Assembly: GCA_963383645.1 (NCBI GenBank)
Contig: OY726560.1
Location: forward strand, 31,935,003 to 31,999,002
Source: Muscardinus avellanarius
Lineage: Eukaryota > Chordata > Mammalia > Rodentia > Gliridae
DNA: 64,000 bases
Direction: 5' to 3'
Each line of letters opens with the position of its first letter. The first letter of the stretch is position 1. Made by a program: the position numbers and the translations under genes. This document shows positions 11,133 to 23,520 of the stretch, one piece after another. The notes under the pieces were generated by a model, which did not search any database, was not told where the DNA came from, and was given only the letters and a program-made list of their open reading frames with translations.

Positions 11133-11740
11133 TTTTTGTTGTTATTGTTTTTGCGAGTCTTGGGATGGAACCCAGAGGCATTCAACCTCCAAGCTACACC
11201 CCTGCCCTACTTTTTATTCTTTTTTTTTTTAACTTTTTATTGGTGCATTGTATTCATACATCATATTGGGGTAAAAAACTTGTGTGTACATACATGTACA
11301 CATCACTGATTTATGTTTTATTTAAACAAATATTTTATTGAACATAAATGGTATACATTTAAACTATATTTTGAATGGATAGCAAAACTTTTGGAAATAC
11401 ACACAATGGAATTCTATTCAGCTATAAAGAAGAACAAAATTATATCATTTGCAAGAAGATGGAAATCCCTGGAAAACATTATGTTAAGTGAGATCAGCCA
11501 AGCACAGACAGAGAAGGTACATATGTTTCCTCTAATATGCCCAAACTAGGAAACACAGAGGATACCAGTGGGACTCCAGATAATGGAGGGCAAATATCAG
11601 CAAAGTTATTCTTTATTTTGAAACAGGATCTCACTAAGTTGTGGAGAGCCTCACTAATTAGCTGAGGCTGTACCCAAACCATGATCCTCCAGTCTCAGCC
11701 TCCCGAATGCTGGGACTACAAGCGTGCACCACTGCCCGGC
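11133..11740 (-). mobile_element. B1-ID SINE split by an L1 insertion, with target-site duplication
   Basis: The ID part (11143-11213) and the B1 part (11606-11740, ending at 'gcccggc') are two halves of one minus-strand SINE. The whole unit is flanked by tggaattaataagttatct at 11114-11132 and the same with one substitution at 11741-11759, the SINE's own 19-bp target duplication. The interruption between the halves is an L1 fragment listed separately. Confidence 0.88.
11223..11605. mobile_element. L1 fragment nested in the SINE, with inverted 5' part
   Basis: The left part (T-run then 'attggtgcattgtattcata') is an L1 3' terminus in minus orientation. The right part (about 11365-11590) is the end of L1 ORF2 in plus orientation (translation ..TMEFYSAIKKNKIISFA..). 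Opposed halves are the signature of twin priming. The 9-bp string ttattcttt occurs on both sides (11214-11222 and 11606-11614), fitting a target duplication. Confidence 0.75.
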
Positions 11741-11760
11741 TGGAATTAATAAATTATCTG

Positions 11761-11975
11761 AGCCAGGTGTGGTGGCTCACATTTGTAATCCCAGTACTTG
11801 GGAGGCTGAGAGGAGGATCACAAGTTCAAGGACAGCCTCATCGCCTTAGTGAGGCCCTCTGCAATTTAGTGAGACCTTGTTTCAAAATAAAAAAATAAAA
11901 TATAAGGCTGGGGGTGTAGCTCAGAGGTAGAATGTCCCTGGATTCCATCCTCAGTACCACAAAAAACAAAAACAA
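11761..11975 (+). mobile_element. B1-ID composite SINE, well preserved
   Basis: A full head 'agccaggtgtggtggctca', 'gtaatcccagtacttgggag', the linker 'ttcaaaataaaaaaataaa', and an ID tail 'gctgggggtgtagctcagag' with A/C-rich 3' end. It directly follows the duplicated target of the preceding SINE. Confidence 0.93.
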
Positions 11976-13427
11976 TAACAATGTTATATGACATATTTGA
12001 CTGTACAGAGAGGCACTTAAAGAACTAATAGAAAGTGATGTAGAACACTTAGCCAGCTGTTGCAAGAGACACTGAGAAACAAACAAACAGCATGAGGGCT
12101 TTATAACCACAAAAGAGATAAGTTATATAAAAATTTTTAAATTATAATATTTTCTTGTTTCACTGTGAACAATATCTATGTAGTTATGCTAGCTAAAAAA
12201 ACATCTTTAACTATAATTTGACATAGACTGAGAGTTTGTGAGGGGTAAAAAAAAGAGAAGAGGAATTATGAGTTAAATCCTTACCATGTTACATGGAAAA
12301 CGTTAGACAAATTAAATTTAACTGAGTTTACTTGAGCAAGAAGTACTTTGTGAATTGGGCATCACTGAGGGCCAGGAGAGGTTCAGAGAGCTCCACTCAA
12401 AGGGTGAGCAGGAAAACAAGAAAATAAATTAGAGAAATCACTGTATTGGCTACAGCTACTTACCCAACTTATTTGAGTATGTGGTGATGAGCATTTACCT
12501 TATCTGGACTTAGTCCAGACCTTATCTGGACTTAATCTTTAGTTGCATAAGCAAATGGCCAGTGTGTTATGATTTTCTAAGGCCCATTTAGTTGTTTTGT
12601 TTCTTAAATCATTTACAAGAATTGATTTCAAGTTAATTTCCAGTTTGCTTTCATAGGAACTCTGGGTACAAAACCAACCCCAGGCTAGTGGCCTCCTACT
12701 TATTTTTCTTTAACAACATAATTGGAATTTTTTTTCCAGATACTAGAAAATGTAGTATGTGGTCATTATTTTAAAGCATGGACCTAAATACCTAGAAATT
12801 AAACTCAATATATTGAAAGCAGCTGTTCCAGGCGAGCAGGACCAATGGATCAAGGGAATATTTTGGCAAATATTTCTTTGCAAGTGATACTTCAATAAAA
12901 ATAACATCTTATTTCCAATAAATCAGGGAAGTAAACTGGAAAGAGTTCAGAGGAAGACCCAAAGAGATATGAGAAATGCTTTGCAAGAAAGACTGAAACA
13001 GAAGCCAGAGTGACTGAGAGTGCTTTAAATATCTTTGCTGTGCCATTTCTTATCACAGTATATGTGCAAAATCTGAGCTATGACAATCATAATTATTGCC
13101 CATATCCTAAAATTTCTCCAGAGAACATTAGCTTTCTGCCAATTCACATAAGCTAAATGTCCTGATCTTTTATTCTCAGAATTAATGTTCTTCCCAGAAG
13201 GAAAGATCTGTGCTACATTCATTTCTAGACTTTGCCATATTGTGAGCTACTTGAAATTTCAAAAGACATTTGGAATCCGAATTGCCAAGGGAAAGGTTTT
13301 TCAATATCTGTTGATTACCAGACTCCACATTAAACTACCATAAAATAAAACAGAAAAAAAAGGCCTTGGCCATTTTTAAGACCAATTGAAAACTTTGTAG
13401 TGTCTAAGAAAATTTATTAGGTTTTCC
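11976..13427. other. Unassigned intergenic sequence
   Basis: No gene or repeat recognised. A short palindrome (8-bp arms, 12503-12519) lies in a tandem duplication of 'accttatctggactta'. Confidence 0.45.
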
Positions 13428-13470
13428 ATTATTGTTATTATTATTATTAATTATTATTATTGTTATTATT
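13428..13470. repeat. (ATT)n microsatellite
   Basis: Imperfect ATT/TTG trinucleotide run. Confidence 0.9.
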
Positions 13471-14428
13471 ATTTTGCAGATTGACAATGAGCTTTATTTA
13501 AGTTGTTTATATGAAGGAAAGTAATGGCCATCCCTGCCATATATGTGTAAAAGTACTAAGGCTGAACAGAGTACAAAACAGTTTCTTGTAGTTATTTCTC
13601 GTCTTTATGGGTCAGACACTTCAGATGAACAGTCTTAGTATGACCAACAGAAATAGTAATACAGATCCTTGGGTTCATAGTTGCGTCTGCTTAAAATCCT
13701 TACCCAGATGAAATTTCTTTTTCTTTCTTGCATATGTGACCTCTTTTAAAATAACTATTTCTGAATTATGCCTTAACTATCTTCAGGAACCCAGGAATCC
13801 CTGTTTTATATTTCTTATGTAATCACTGCTTAGTGAATAAGCCAGCATTTTAACTGAATTTTTGTCTAAAATATTACCTGGGGTGTATTCATTTCGAGTC
13901 ACCCCCCCCATGCCATTTTGGCATGGGGTTGTATTTCTACTTTCTGTATTTCTATATTTCTAATAAACTTCTTTAAATCTTCAAAAACATTTACCTGATT
14001 TTATGTAAGATTTTCCTGTTTCTCCCTTTGTTTATCCATTATACGTATCTCAATTTTATTACTCTCATCCATACAAATATCTAAACTTTATATTGATATC
14101 TTATTACAGCTTACCAGGTTTGTACAACTTTTCTGTCTAAATCAATAAACTTTATGTCAATTGCTGATATTTCAAGCATTTTAAATGATGAACTTTTCAT
14201 CAATATTCTCTTCATTTAATTATTCTTCTCACCAATAAACACTACTTAGAGTAATTTTCTCTAAAAATTACAAATAATTTTAAGTATTCTTTTGATTTTT
14301 TAAAAAATGTTATTAAACACAGTCTTTCCCGACCTCCCAATTGCTTTAAGTATAACTTAGAGGATCATAAAAGGAAGTATTTTTGCTAATATTACCAAAT
14401 AACAAATAACCCTAAAATTTAATGGATA
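13471..14428. other. Unassigned AT-rich sequence with a small hairpin
   Basis: No gene seen. A perfect 10-bp inverted repeat with a 3-base loop occurs at 13906-13928 (ccccatgcca / tggcatgggg), just after an octamer of C. Confidence 0.5.
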
Positions 14429-15158
14429 AAAGCTTTCTGACTTTTTTTGCATATGACCCCCAAAAGTACAAGCAATAAAAGCAAAATTGGATTATATCAG
14501 TCTACAAGCTTCTGTATAGCAAAGGAAAGGACAAAGAGACAACCTACAGATTGGGAAAAAAATTGTAAACCATATATCAGCTAAGATGCTAACATTCAAA
14601 ATAAAAAAAGAAACTCAAATTGCTCGATGTAAAGAAAACAAATTACTTAATTAGCAAGTGGGCAAAGGACTGGAATAGATATATCTGAAAAGAGGGCTTA
14701 CAAAGTGGCCAGCAAGTATAAGAAAAATGTCCAATATCACTAATTACCAGGAAAATACAAATGAAAACCACAATGATGTATATAACCTTGCAACTGTTAA
14801 AAAAGTGTTTTGTCAAAAAAATAAAAGATAAGATTTGGCAAGAATATGAAAAGAAGGAAACCCTTGCACATGATTGGTGAGGATGTAAATTTCTATAGTC
14901 ATAATGGAAAATAGTATGAAAGTTCCTCAAAAATATTAAAATAGAACTAGAGTATGGTCTAACAATCTTGCTATTGGGTATATATCCAAATCAAATGAAT
15001 CAGTGTATTGAAGAAATGATTGTATTTATGTAGTTATTGTAGCATTATTCACAATAGCCAAGATATGGAACCAATCTAAGTATCCCTCAGTAAATGAATG
15101 GATCCATAAATATCTATAACATACTATATATATATATATATTGTTTTATATATTTTTC

Positions 15159-15204
<46 letters not shown>

Positions 15205-15530
15205 GAATATCATTTAGCCTTTAAAGAGGGGAAAATCCTGTCATTTGACAGCATAAATAAACTTGGAGAACAATATATTAAGTAATATATGTCAGACACA
15301 GAAAGAGATACTTCACGATTTTACTTACATATGAGGTATAAAGAAATGTGAATTCATAGAAGCAGAGAGTAAAATGGTGGTTAGCAGGAGTTGAGATGGA
15401 AAAGAGGAGTTACAGAGGATGTTGGTCAAAGAACACAAGATTTCAGTTAGGAAAAAAAGTTGAAGAGATATTCCTGTCATACATATATACCATTTTTTAT
15501 TTGTCAATTAAAAATAAAGAATGTGTTTTT
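14429..15530 (+). mobile_element. Old L1 fragment (end of ORF2 and 3' UTR)
   Basis: Plus-strand L1 text: 'aaattggattatatcagtct', 'aatgaatggatccataaata' at 15094-15113, and further on 'ttcatagaagcagagagtaa' and 'aaaatggtggttagcagga', typical of old mammalian L1 3' ends. It contains TA (15123-15142) and TG (about 15163-15201) microsatellites. Numerous stops. Confidence 0.82.
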
Positions 15531-16299
15531 TAAAACAACTGTTTTGTTTTGCTCACTATTTTGTGGCTGTACGCTCAGGAAAAGTTCTAGAACATAACTG
15601 GACATTTCCTTAGAGTCCCCCATATGACTGATCCCCCTCAACTGCATGACTGGGGCTGCATTTATATGAAGGCTCAATGGGGATGAATGTTCTACACAAA
15701 AAACAGTTGGGTGCAGCTGGGATGTCACTGAGTGCCTCTCCACGGCCTTACCGTATACTGGTTTCAGGGTAGTCAGACTTGTCTTGTGGAGGTGCAGGAT
15801 TCCCATGTTCCCGAAAACCAGATAGAAGCAGCACCACCGTGTTGATGAACATCACTCGAAGTCACTTCTGCTGCATTCTATTGACCGATACCAAGAAGCA
15901 GCCCCACTCAGCTTCAAGGAGAACACAGTCACCACTTCTTGGACAAGTCAAAAATTTGTGACTATTTTTAACTATGTGTCACACAAGTCCTTATTTGTGA
16001 CTGCCATGTTCCAGGAACTGCATAAAGGACTGAGGATTTTCAGGGACAAAATATTGAAGCAAAACAGAACTGCATGGAGCAAAAGTGAAAGTTCTCATTA
16101 AACTTGTCTCCCTCAGGTCTCACTCCTTTACAGGAAATTTTCTTTTAAAGAAATTATTTAATTTTTGGTAAGAACATGTAATGTGAGTTCTACCCTCAAA
16201 TCAAATTTTTAAGTGCATAATATAATTGCTAGCATATATATTGCTAGCTGTAAGGAAAATGTTGTGTAGCAGATCTCTAGAATTTAACTTATGTATAAT
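15531..16299. other. Unassigned; part looks like an old interspersed repeat
   Basis: Around 15800-15975 the text (…tgctgcattctattgaccga…, …ttcttggacaagtcaaaaa…) resembles an ancient mammalian repeat whose class I cannot name. Two open frames here (15504-15806 minus, 15779-15961 plus) look like chance. Confidence 0.35.
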
Positions 16300-16960
16300 T
16301 GAGACTTTATGTGCCTTGATTAGCAATTTCCCACTTCCCCTTCTCTTCAGCCCCTGGAAATCTCTATTCCCTGCTCTGGTTCTTTGTGTTTAACTATTTT
16401 ATGTACCTCTAATAAATGGACGCATGCAGTATCTGTCTTTCTGTGTGTGTGTGTGTGTTACTGAGGTTTCTGGAAGCCCTTCTACCTCCGGGCTACACTC
16501 CCAGACCTATTTTAGATTATTTTTATTTGGAAACAGGGTCACTTAAGCCAGGGTTGCTGGCTTCAAACCTGCGTGGTCCTCCTGTCTCCGCCTCCCAAGC
16601 GCGGGGATTACAAGCGTGCGCCACCAAGCCCGGCAGTATCTGTCTTTCTATAACTGGCTTATTTCTCTCAACATAATGATCCTAAGGTTTATCCATGGGT
16701 CACATACTGCAGTATTCAATCTTTTTTTAAGGCTAAATAATAGTCCTCATATGTACACACCATGTAGTTTATATCCATCCATGGACATTCAGATTGTCTC
16801 CACATCTTGTCTGTTGTGAATAATATTACAACGAAAATAGGAATGCTGGTAAATTTTTTGGGGGGTGGTTAAAACTAATGACAATTCTTTTGAATAAATA
16901 CTCAGAAATGGGATTGCTGAATCTTAGATTATTAGACAGCCATCATAAATACATATTATA
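16300..16960 (-). mobile_element. Old L1 3' end, interrupted by a SINE
   Basis: Reverse-strand L1: 'cccctggaaatctctattcc' and 'ttaactattttatgtacctc' before the SINE, then 'cttatttctctcaacataat', 'catccatggacattcagatt' and 'atgggattgctgaatctt' after it. The SINE at 16443-16634 splits it. Confidence 0.78.
16443..16634 (-). mobile_element. Well-preserved B1-ID SINE with target-site duplication
   Basis: ID part with 'ctggaagcccttctacctcc', linker, and B1 part ending 'ccaccaagcccggc'. The string agtatctgtctttct flanks it exactly (16428-16442 and 16635-16649). Shares diagnostic bases with copies at 27887 and 48800. A TG run (about 16443-16459) lies at the tail junction. Confidence 0.93.
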
Positions 16961-17555
16961 AGGTCAAATTGTCACAGCACAAACTCATATTGTTATTGTG
17001 ATATTTTTGAGGCTTCTTTTTTAATAAAATAGCCTTTTGGAGTCTCTGTGTTTTTAGAGTATACTGAAGTTAAACACTGTGTGTGAAGTTATCTTTTACT
17101 CCTGAGTAAAACTCTGTGTATGATATTATCTTTTATTCCTGAGTGTTTTTTTCTTTGACAGCTATATCACATTAATATTTTAGAAAACATGACAATTTTG
17201 CTAAGTAAATGTTATAATGGAGGATTTTTAAAAATAAAAGCCATCTCCTATCATATATATTGCCATCTTTTTTTCACATGTGTATGATTTGTTAATTTTT
17301 TTCTCTTTTCTTCTAAATACCTCCTCCTTTTGCTTTCTTCCTTATCCAGTATTCATCGACTCTCTGCTTCTACACTACTAGGCACTGGGGAGACTGACAG
17401 GAATAAACCACATCCCTTGCTCCTCGGGAACCTGCTATTTGATGGGGGAAGATGGGAGCTAAAGATGACAAATGGTGCAGTGAATGTGCCTGCAGAGAAA
17501 TGCGCAGAGGATGTGGGAGCACTGAAGCAAGGCTAAAGCTCAGTGTCTAACAGAT
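16961..17555. other. Unassigned sequence
   Basis: No gene or repeat recognised; a 68-codon open frame at 17330-17536 carries nothing recognisable. Confidence 0.45.
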
Positions 17556-17557
17556 TG

Positions 17558-17594
<37 letters not shown>
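17556..17594. repeat. (AG)n microsatellite with G-run
   Basis: About 13 AG units followed by a run of G. Confidence 0.95.
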
Positions 17595-17595
<1 letters not shown>

Positions 17596-17617
17596 AATTA
17601 CGTTTCCTATTCAATTT

Positions 17618-17692
17618 ATTCTTTTTTTGTATTTTATTTTATTTTATTTTTTATTTTTTATTGGTGCACTGTATTCATACATCTTTAAGAGA
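17618..17692 (-). mobile_element. L1 3' terminal fragment
   Basis: T-rich run followed by 'attggtgcactgtattcata', the reverse of the L1 3' terminus. Strongly 5' truncated. Confidence 0.65.
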
Positions 17693-19028
17693 GAACAAAT
17701 TCAAAGTCTGAGATACACGACTATGGCACCCACACATGTCTGGGTCATCCTTTTCCACATAGAAATGATTTTATAAATGACAAAGTATAAAAATAGAATT
17801 GTTTTAAAATAATATTACCCACATCTATTTACAGATGCCTGAAAATATACATTACTTTTAAATCCATGCATATCTCATATCATCAACCCATCTGGGGCAG
17901 CAGAGATTGCAGGAAACCCCTGGAGTTCATCAGAAGTGCTGATTTACTCTGTTGATTGTGTTCGCACAGCTCAATTAAGGGAGAAATAGCAAGCACAACT
18001 GGTCAGGATATTTAAAATATTTATGAGGATAAAAGGTCTGTAATCTTTTCTTTTATTCTTAATTCATAGCAAGATGGATGAATTTCTTTGGTCTTTTTTA
18101 CTTCGTGATAATTTCTATGGCAAAGTATGTCAACTATTTCCCTCTGGGGCGAGCTTGAGAATAAAATGAGTGCTTTCATTGTTGATAGCTTCCAGGTAGT
18201 TTCTCCCTATCTTGCCCCAAGAGAACTTGGCTGTTCACTGTTGTTGAAAAAAAACAGAGGAAAAGGAATCTCCTAGTCTATGAAAGACATCTGCACATTC
18301 TACTCAGCAGAGTGCGAGGTATTTGAACTGGTTCAGTGGAGATGTTGAGTGAAGTTTAGGAGCTGTAGAAGGTATCTTTCAGGTAGATAAATGCATTGAA
18401 AGACATTTAATACACAAGAACATTTGCCTCTGAACTGAAACACTGAAACTTCTCTGACACTTCTGGGAACACAAGAAGTTAAAGAAACTGTTCTTTCTAT
18501 AAACTAGCCTCTGCTATATTGCCAAATACTTAAAAATAGAGATGTTCTTCTGTCTTTGAATTTCTAGCCTCTAGCATAGTGCCTGACCAAAATGTATGCC
18601 CAATACATTTTACTACATGTGTGAAGAAATAAATGCACAGTCTGCAATATCATCATAATGAAAAGCTTACCTACTATAACTAGCAAATTATGGGCAAATT
18701 AAGTTGCTTTGTACTTGAAATTTGCAATTTATTTTTCTTTGATATTGTTCAAAGACAATTGTCTAAATGTGATTATCAGCCTAATCATAAATCTTGAAGA
18801 AATGTATCCAGCATTCTCATGTGTCATGAGTATAAGAAATATGTAAAACTTTAATAGATGCATAAAAATAGAAGTGAGGGCTTTGCTAGGTTAAGACGAT
18901 TTGGTAATGAGTTAAATCATCGGCCCCTACAGTAAAGAGGAGATAGAGTAGTACTGTAATGATCCGCTTAACTACATATAAAGTGTGTTTTTTAATGTGT
19001 GTGTATACATTCATGTGTACATGTGTGT
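17693..19028. other. Unassigned intergenic sequence
   Basis: No gene, RNA gene or repeat family recognised. The last 40 bp (about 18975-19030) are TG-rich and may belong to the following SINE's tail. Confidence 0.45.
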
Positions 19029-19200
19029 GTTGCTAGAGATTGAACCCACTAGCATTCTACCCCTGAGCTACACCCCCAGCTCTATTTTATTTTGAAATTG
19101 GGTCTAAGTTGCTGAAGGCCTCCCTAAGTTGCCAAGGCTGGCCAAGAACCTGTGATCTTCCTGTCTCGGCCTCCCAAGTACTAAGATTACAAGCACAAAG
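19029..19200 (-). mobile_element. B1-ID composite SINE
   Basis: ID part 'attctacccctgagctacac', linker 'attttgaaattgggtcta', B1 part 'cctcccaagtactaagatta'. The extreme 5' end of B1 is decayed. Confidence 0.88.
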
Positions 19201-19845
19201 TCTTTTTTATCGCCGTATGCCGTGGGCTTAGCAGACAGAACAATGACATTGATTTTGCACAATGACAAACTCTGTCCTTACATATTTTATGGCTCCTGGT
19301 GTTGTTCCCCCAACATCAAGCCTTCATTTTTGTTGCCACTTAAAATCATTTTGTGTCCGTTTTTTCTTTTTTTTAAGAAATGGTTTTTATCTTGAAGGTT
19401 AAGGGATACAGTACATTCTAAGTCTCATTAAGATGAAAGAAGTAACGAATTCTCACCATGTAAGAGCATTGGCTCTGCCTCAGAGAACTAACATTTCACA
19501 TTATTACTTGGTTCTTATTTTAGTGAAGAATCCACTCTAAGTTAATTTTTTCAGAAGTCATTGCCAGGTAACTAAATTCCCTTTTTTCTCAGAACACTGA
19601 CATTAAAATGTTAATAAGGACTTAGGGAATTAGCCTTAGATTGCTTACACAGTTTACAAAAAGAGAATGGTGTCTGTGGAACTGCCAAGTTCATGATATT
19701 CTCAAAAGAACTTGCTCTTCAAGTCTTCCGTGGTTTATTTCCCTTGGGTTGGTCTCTTATTCTGAAACTCGTCACCCATAAAAAATATTGAATCATTCTT
19801 TTTGGATTATTTTCTTTCTTTTGGCCAGGGGCATTTTAGGGGTTG
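19201..19845. other. Unassigned sequence
   Basis: Nothing recognisable on either strand. Confidence 0.45.
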
Positions 19846-20490
19846 TTAAGTTTTATTTCATTTTGTTTTTTAATACTTTTGTTGGCACACTTCAATTATA
19901 CACCGTAGTGGGGTTCAAAGCAATACAAGCACACAAGCACGCAGCTCCCCATCATTTCCTGTACTTATTAGTGAGATTGGGAGTGATATCTTCATATATG
20001 GATACAGCATTATTTGAACTGTTTCCTCCATCTGTTTTTATTTTCCCTTCCTGAGTAACCTTCCTCAGCCCCTTCTACTATTTTTTTCTCTCATTTATCT
20101 GAAGTCTTTTTTGTTTTCTACTTTCACTCCAGCTTCCACAAATGAGAGGAAACACACAACCCTTGACTTCTGAAACTGGCTAATATCACTTAGCATGTAG
20201 TCCCTGTTTTTCCTCCACAAGGTAAGAATTGTCTTGATAATACTGTCTGATAGCATTATTCTGCAAATGACATAATTTTGTTCTTTTTTATGGCTGAGTA
20301 AAATTACATTGTGTATATATGTCACATTCTCTTAATCCATTTATCTGATGATGGACACCTAGGTTGGTTCCATAATTTGTCTAATGTGAATTGTGCTGCT
20401 ATAAGCATGGACATACATTTATCACTGTAGTATTCGGACATTAATTCATTTCTAATGATACCATGGAGTGGTATAGCTGGATCAACCCCA
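19846..20490 (-). mobile_element. L1 3' end
   Basis: T-rich start, 'ttgttggcacacttcaatta', C-rich 3' UTR tract, then reverse ORF2 text ('ggctaatatcacttagcatg', 'atccatttatctgatgatgg', 'ctggatcaa'). A small internal insertion or rearrangement interrupts the ORF2 part at about 20205-20260. Confidence 0.82.
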
Positions 20491-20900
20491 GGTATTCATT
20501 TGTTTATTTTGTTTTAGTTATGCTTAGAGCAAAACAGGAGAACTATATGCAATGGTTGATTCTCAGTTCTTTTTTTCATTGATACATTTATAAATTTGAG
20601 TTGGCGTACTGTCTCTTCTATACGGATAAGGCTTCTATTTCTTCATACAGGTCACCTATGTTATAGTAGATTTCAGGTTCTATGTCATCCTTAAGCACTT
20701 AATGTTTTACCTATGATAAAACAGGCACTATGCTAAAACTAGGAGTTAGATAAATTAAACATAGCACTACCTCAAAGAGTCTAATGGGATAAAATGGAAA
20801 TAGATCATACTTGAATGCTAGCAGAGGTGCCAGAAAACTCAACTCAAGGTGGTAATTTGTTGACTAATGTTTCCAAAAGGCTCAAAGATGGGAAAAACTA
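20491..20900. other. Unassigned sequence
   Basis: No gene or repeat recognised. Confidence 0.45.
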
Positions 20901-21091
20901 AGGCAGCCATGTTGGCACATTTCTGTAATTCCAGTACTTGGGAAGCTGAGACGGGGATAGATCACAGGTTCTCAGCCAGCCTCAGCAACTTAATAAGGCC
21001 CTCCACAGCTTAGTGAGACCCTGTTTCCATATATATATACATATATATGCATATATAGCTACTCCCCATATTTAAACTCTGAGGTACACCC

Positions 21092-21183
<92 letters not shown>

Positions 21184-21188
21184 GGGGG

Positions 21189-21241
<53 letters not shown>

Positions 21242-21303
21242 GGGTGTAGCTCAGAGTTAAAATGCCCCTGGGTTCAATCCCCAGGACCAAAAGAAAAGAA
21301 AAA
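20901..21303 (+). mobile_element. B1-ID SINE with a grossly expanded linker
   Basis: B1 half at 20901-21027 (…tgtaattccagtacttggga…, …gcttagtgagaccctgtttc). ID half at 21237-21296 (ggggtgtagctcagagtt … ggttcaatccccaggacc). The linker, normally about 20-30 bp, is replaced by about 210 bp of TA/CA repeats containing an inverted copy of the ID head (21058-21098). Confidence 0.85.
21028..21240. repeat. Compound (TA)n(CA)n(TA)n microsatellite, palindromic overall
   Basis: Two TA tracts (about 21093-21131 and 21175-21236) flank a CA tract (21132-21176). Outer arms 21075-21098 and 21235-21258 are reverse complements with one mismatch, so the block could extrude as a large cruciform. Confidence 0.88.
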
Positions 21304-21914
21304 GGTGGGAGAAACTTCTGCACAGTTTAACCTTGGCATTCATTGTTCCCTGGAGATTCTTTAGCCTCTTATCTCCTTCTGTGTGACAGCTTTGTCATCA
21401 GATTAACTTACCTTGTGGTCTAGGAAGAAAAAAGGACTATATGCTTCCTGTCTTCAACCATTGATCACAATTTTGAACTTTACCTTGACTGAATTCTTTT
21501 TGAGCTAATTGTGGCTAAGAAAGTTCCTGACTTGATTTTGCTTAGAACTTTTTTCTTCCTTTCCCTGAACCAATCAGTGTAGCTTGTGGAATGTAATTAG
21601 ACTTATTGATTTGTGCCTTCAAGCAGAGGACAGGGTCAGTCTTCCCCAAACCGCAAAGTTGCTACACAAAATAAGATGGTTACCTTTGGGGAAATCCAAA
21701 TGCTGCTACAACAGCAAATGGGGGAAAATTGATTTTGGTAAGGTAAACTATGAATGGGACCTTAGCTCCATAGATGACATGGGCCTGCCTTTGCTGTTCA
21801 GTCTTAGTTCTTTATTATTACAATAGTTTGACTACTAAAATGGCCCCAATAGCTCTACATCCCTGGTAATCTGACTTTGTAGATAATTCTATCAACAGAT
21901 GGGACATTGTTAGT
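21304..21914. other. Unassigned sequence
   Basis: No gene seen. An 80-codon open frame at 21584-21826 has no recognisable product. Confidence 0.45.
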
Positions 21915-22235
21915 TAGCTTTTCTGTCACTGTACCCAAAGTACCTGGCACCAACAAGGTTTATTGAAAGGAAAGGTTTATTTAGCTAACAGATTCAGAAG
22001 TTCAATTCATGGCCAGTCGGCTCCAGGGCAAAAAATCATGGTGACAGGGCATATGGCAGAGGACAACAGCTTATCTTTTGTTAGCCAGGGAGCAGAGAGA
22101 TATAGTTGCCAAGGCCATGCCCCCAGTAACTTTCCTCCTCCAGTAATATACTATCTACCTGTGGTTACACCCAGTAAAACCATTCAGATTATTAATCTAT
22201 CAGTAAGTGTTTGCATTAAAGAGATTTTTGCATTG
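21915..22235 (+). mobile_element. Probable MaLR-type solo LTR remnant
   Basis: The text 'ttagcttttctgtcactgta', '…gaaaggtttatttagctaac…', 'aattcatggccagtcggctc' and 'aaatcatggtgacagggc' follows the plan of MST/MLT-like MaLR LTRs. No internal retroviral coding sequence is present. Family assignment is from memory of the pattern. Confidence 0.5.
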
Positions 22236-22989
22236 ATGAAATGAATCCATCAATGGATTTTGGATTGATTCTATTATTTAGCCTCTGAATACTGTTGCAT
22301 TGCCAACAAATGAGCCTTCTGGAGGACCCCAAACCCATACAAGAACAAGTTTATATTTTTCATTCTTGGAATCTGGGCTAGGCTGGTGACTTGGCAAAAT
22401 AATGTACTGAATATGGCCATGTGCCAGTGTTGAGTCTGGTCCCAGGAGGCTGTGTGTACTTTCACAAACTTTCCTTGACCTCTGCAGGAACCTTGTAAAG
22501 TGTTCTGGTCTAGTCGACTGGAGAATAGGAGGCCACATAGAAAGGAGATAAGTCATCCAGTTCAGGACATCCTAGACCAGTCTTTGACCTAATCACTTCA
22601 TTATAGAGGCATGAATTAGTTCAGTTAAGATCCTGAGGATCTGGTGGGGAGGTGAAGTCAAAGCTATATGGGGTTATTGCTTAGTCACTAGTGTGAAATC
22701 TAATAAACTCTTACAGTCAAAATACTTTGTTTTAATTGGTAGTCAACTCATTTGACAGCAAAAGCAATCTGAACTTATGCAAGGCTATTTGCACTCTTTA
22801 TTTATCCCAACTCGTATGAATATCCAGACTTTTTGCAGAAAAAGACAGCAGTGTGATTGACCACAGGATGGTGCCTCAGATTCCATAGGGGATTTTACAA
22901 AATATACTGTATGTGCAAGTTTTAATGTTGCAAATTATGTAGAAGAAAAATCTCAACTCCAAACCCCCAAACAAACAAACAAACAAAAA
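22236..22989. other. Unassigned sequence with a (CAAA)n run
   Basis: No gene recognised; (CAAA)n lies at about 22967-22988. Overlapping minus-strand frames at 22274-22556 have no recognisable content. Confidence 0.45.
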
Positions 22990-23520
22990 CCTACTGAAGC
23001 ACTCACCACCAGATGACTGGATAATGTAAATGGAACGCTATTCAGCCAAAAATAGAATTAAATCCTGCCATTTGTAATAACCTGGCCAAACCCGGAAGAC
23101 AGTATAAGTGAAATAAACTAAGCATGGAAAGACAAATTCCACATGATCTCACTTCTCTGTCGAATCTGAAAAAGTTGAGCTTATAGAAATAGAGTTTACA
23201 AGAGTGGTTACCAGAGGTGAGTAACGGAGGGGTTTGAGAGGTTGCTCAGTGGTAAAAAGTACAGCTAGAAGAGATTCTGGTGTTCTGTTGCACCAGAATG
23301 ACTATGATAAACAATAATAAATAAGCATATTTAAAAATATGCTATTTGGTATTTAAATGGTTTTGCCACCAAGTAGTGATAACTGTTGTAAATAATGGAT
23401 ATGCTAATCACCCTGATTTGATCATTATACAATAAGTATCTATGTCAAACCTTTTTCTCTACCCTATATACATACATATATATATGTAATTATTATGAGT
23501 CAATTAAAACTAAAACAAAG
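22990..23520 (+). mobile_element. Old L1 3' end
   Basis: 'taaatggaacgctattcagc', 'cacatgatctcacttctctg', 'agaaatagagtttacaagag' and 'ggttaccagaggtgag' are end-of-ORF2 and 3' UTR text of old mammalian L1s in sense orientation, ending at about 23520 with 'gtcaattaaaactaaaac'. Confidence 0.8.

Noticed and set aside
21237..21296. tRNA-like A-box sequence (ggggtgtagctcagag)
   Set aside because: This is the ID part of a SINE, derived from a tRNA but without cloverleaf integrity. The same applies to the other ID tails in the window.
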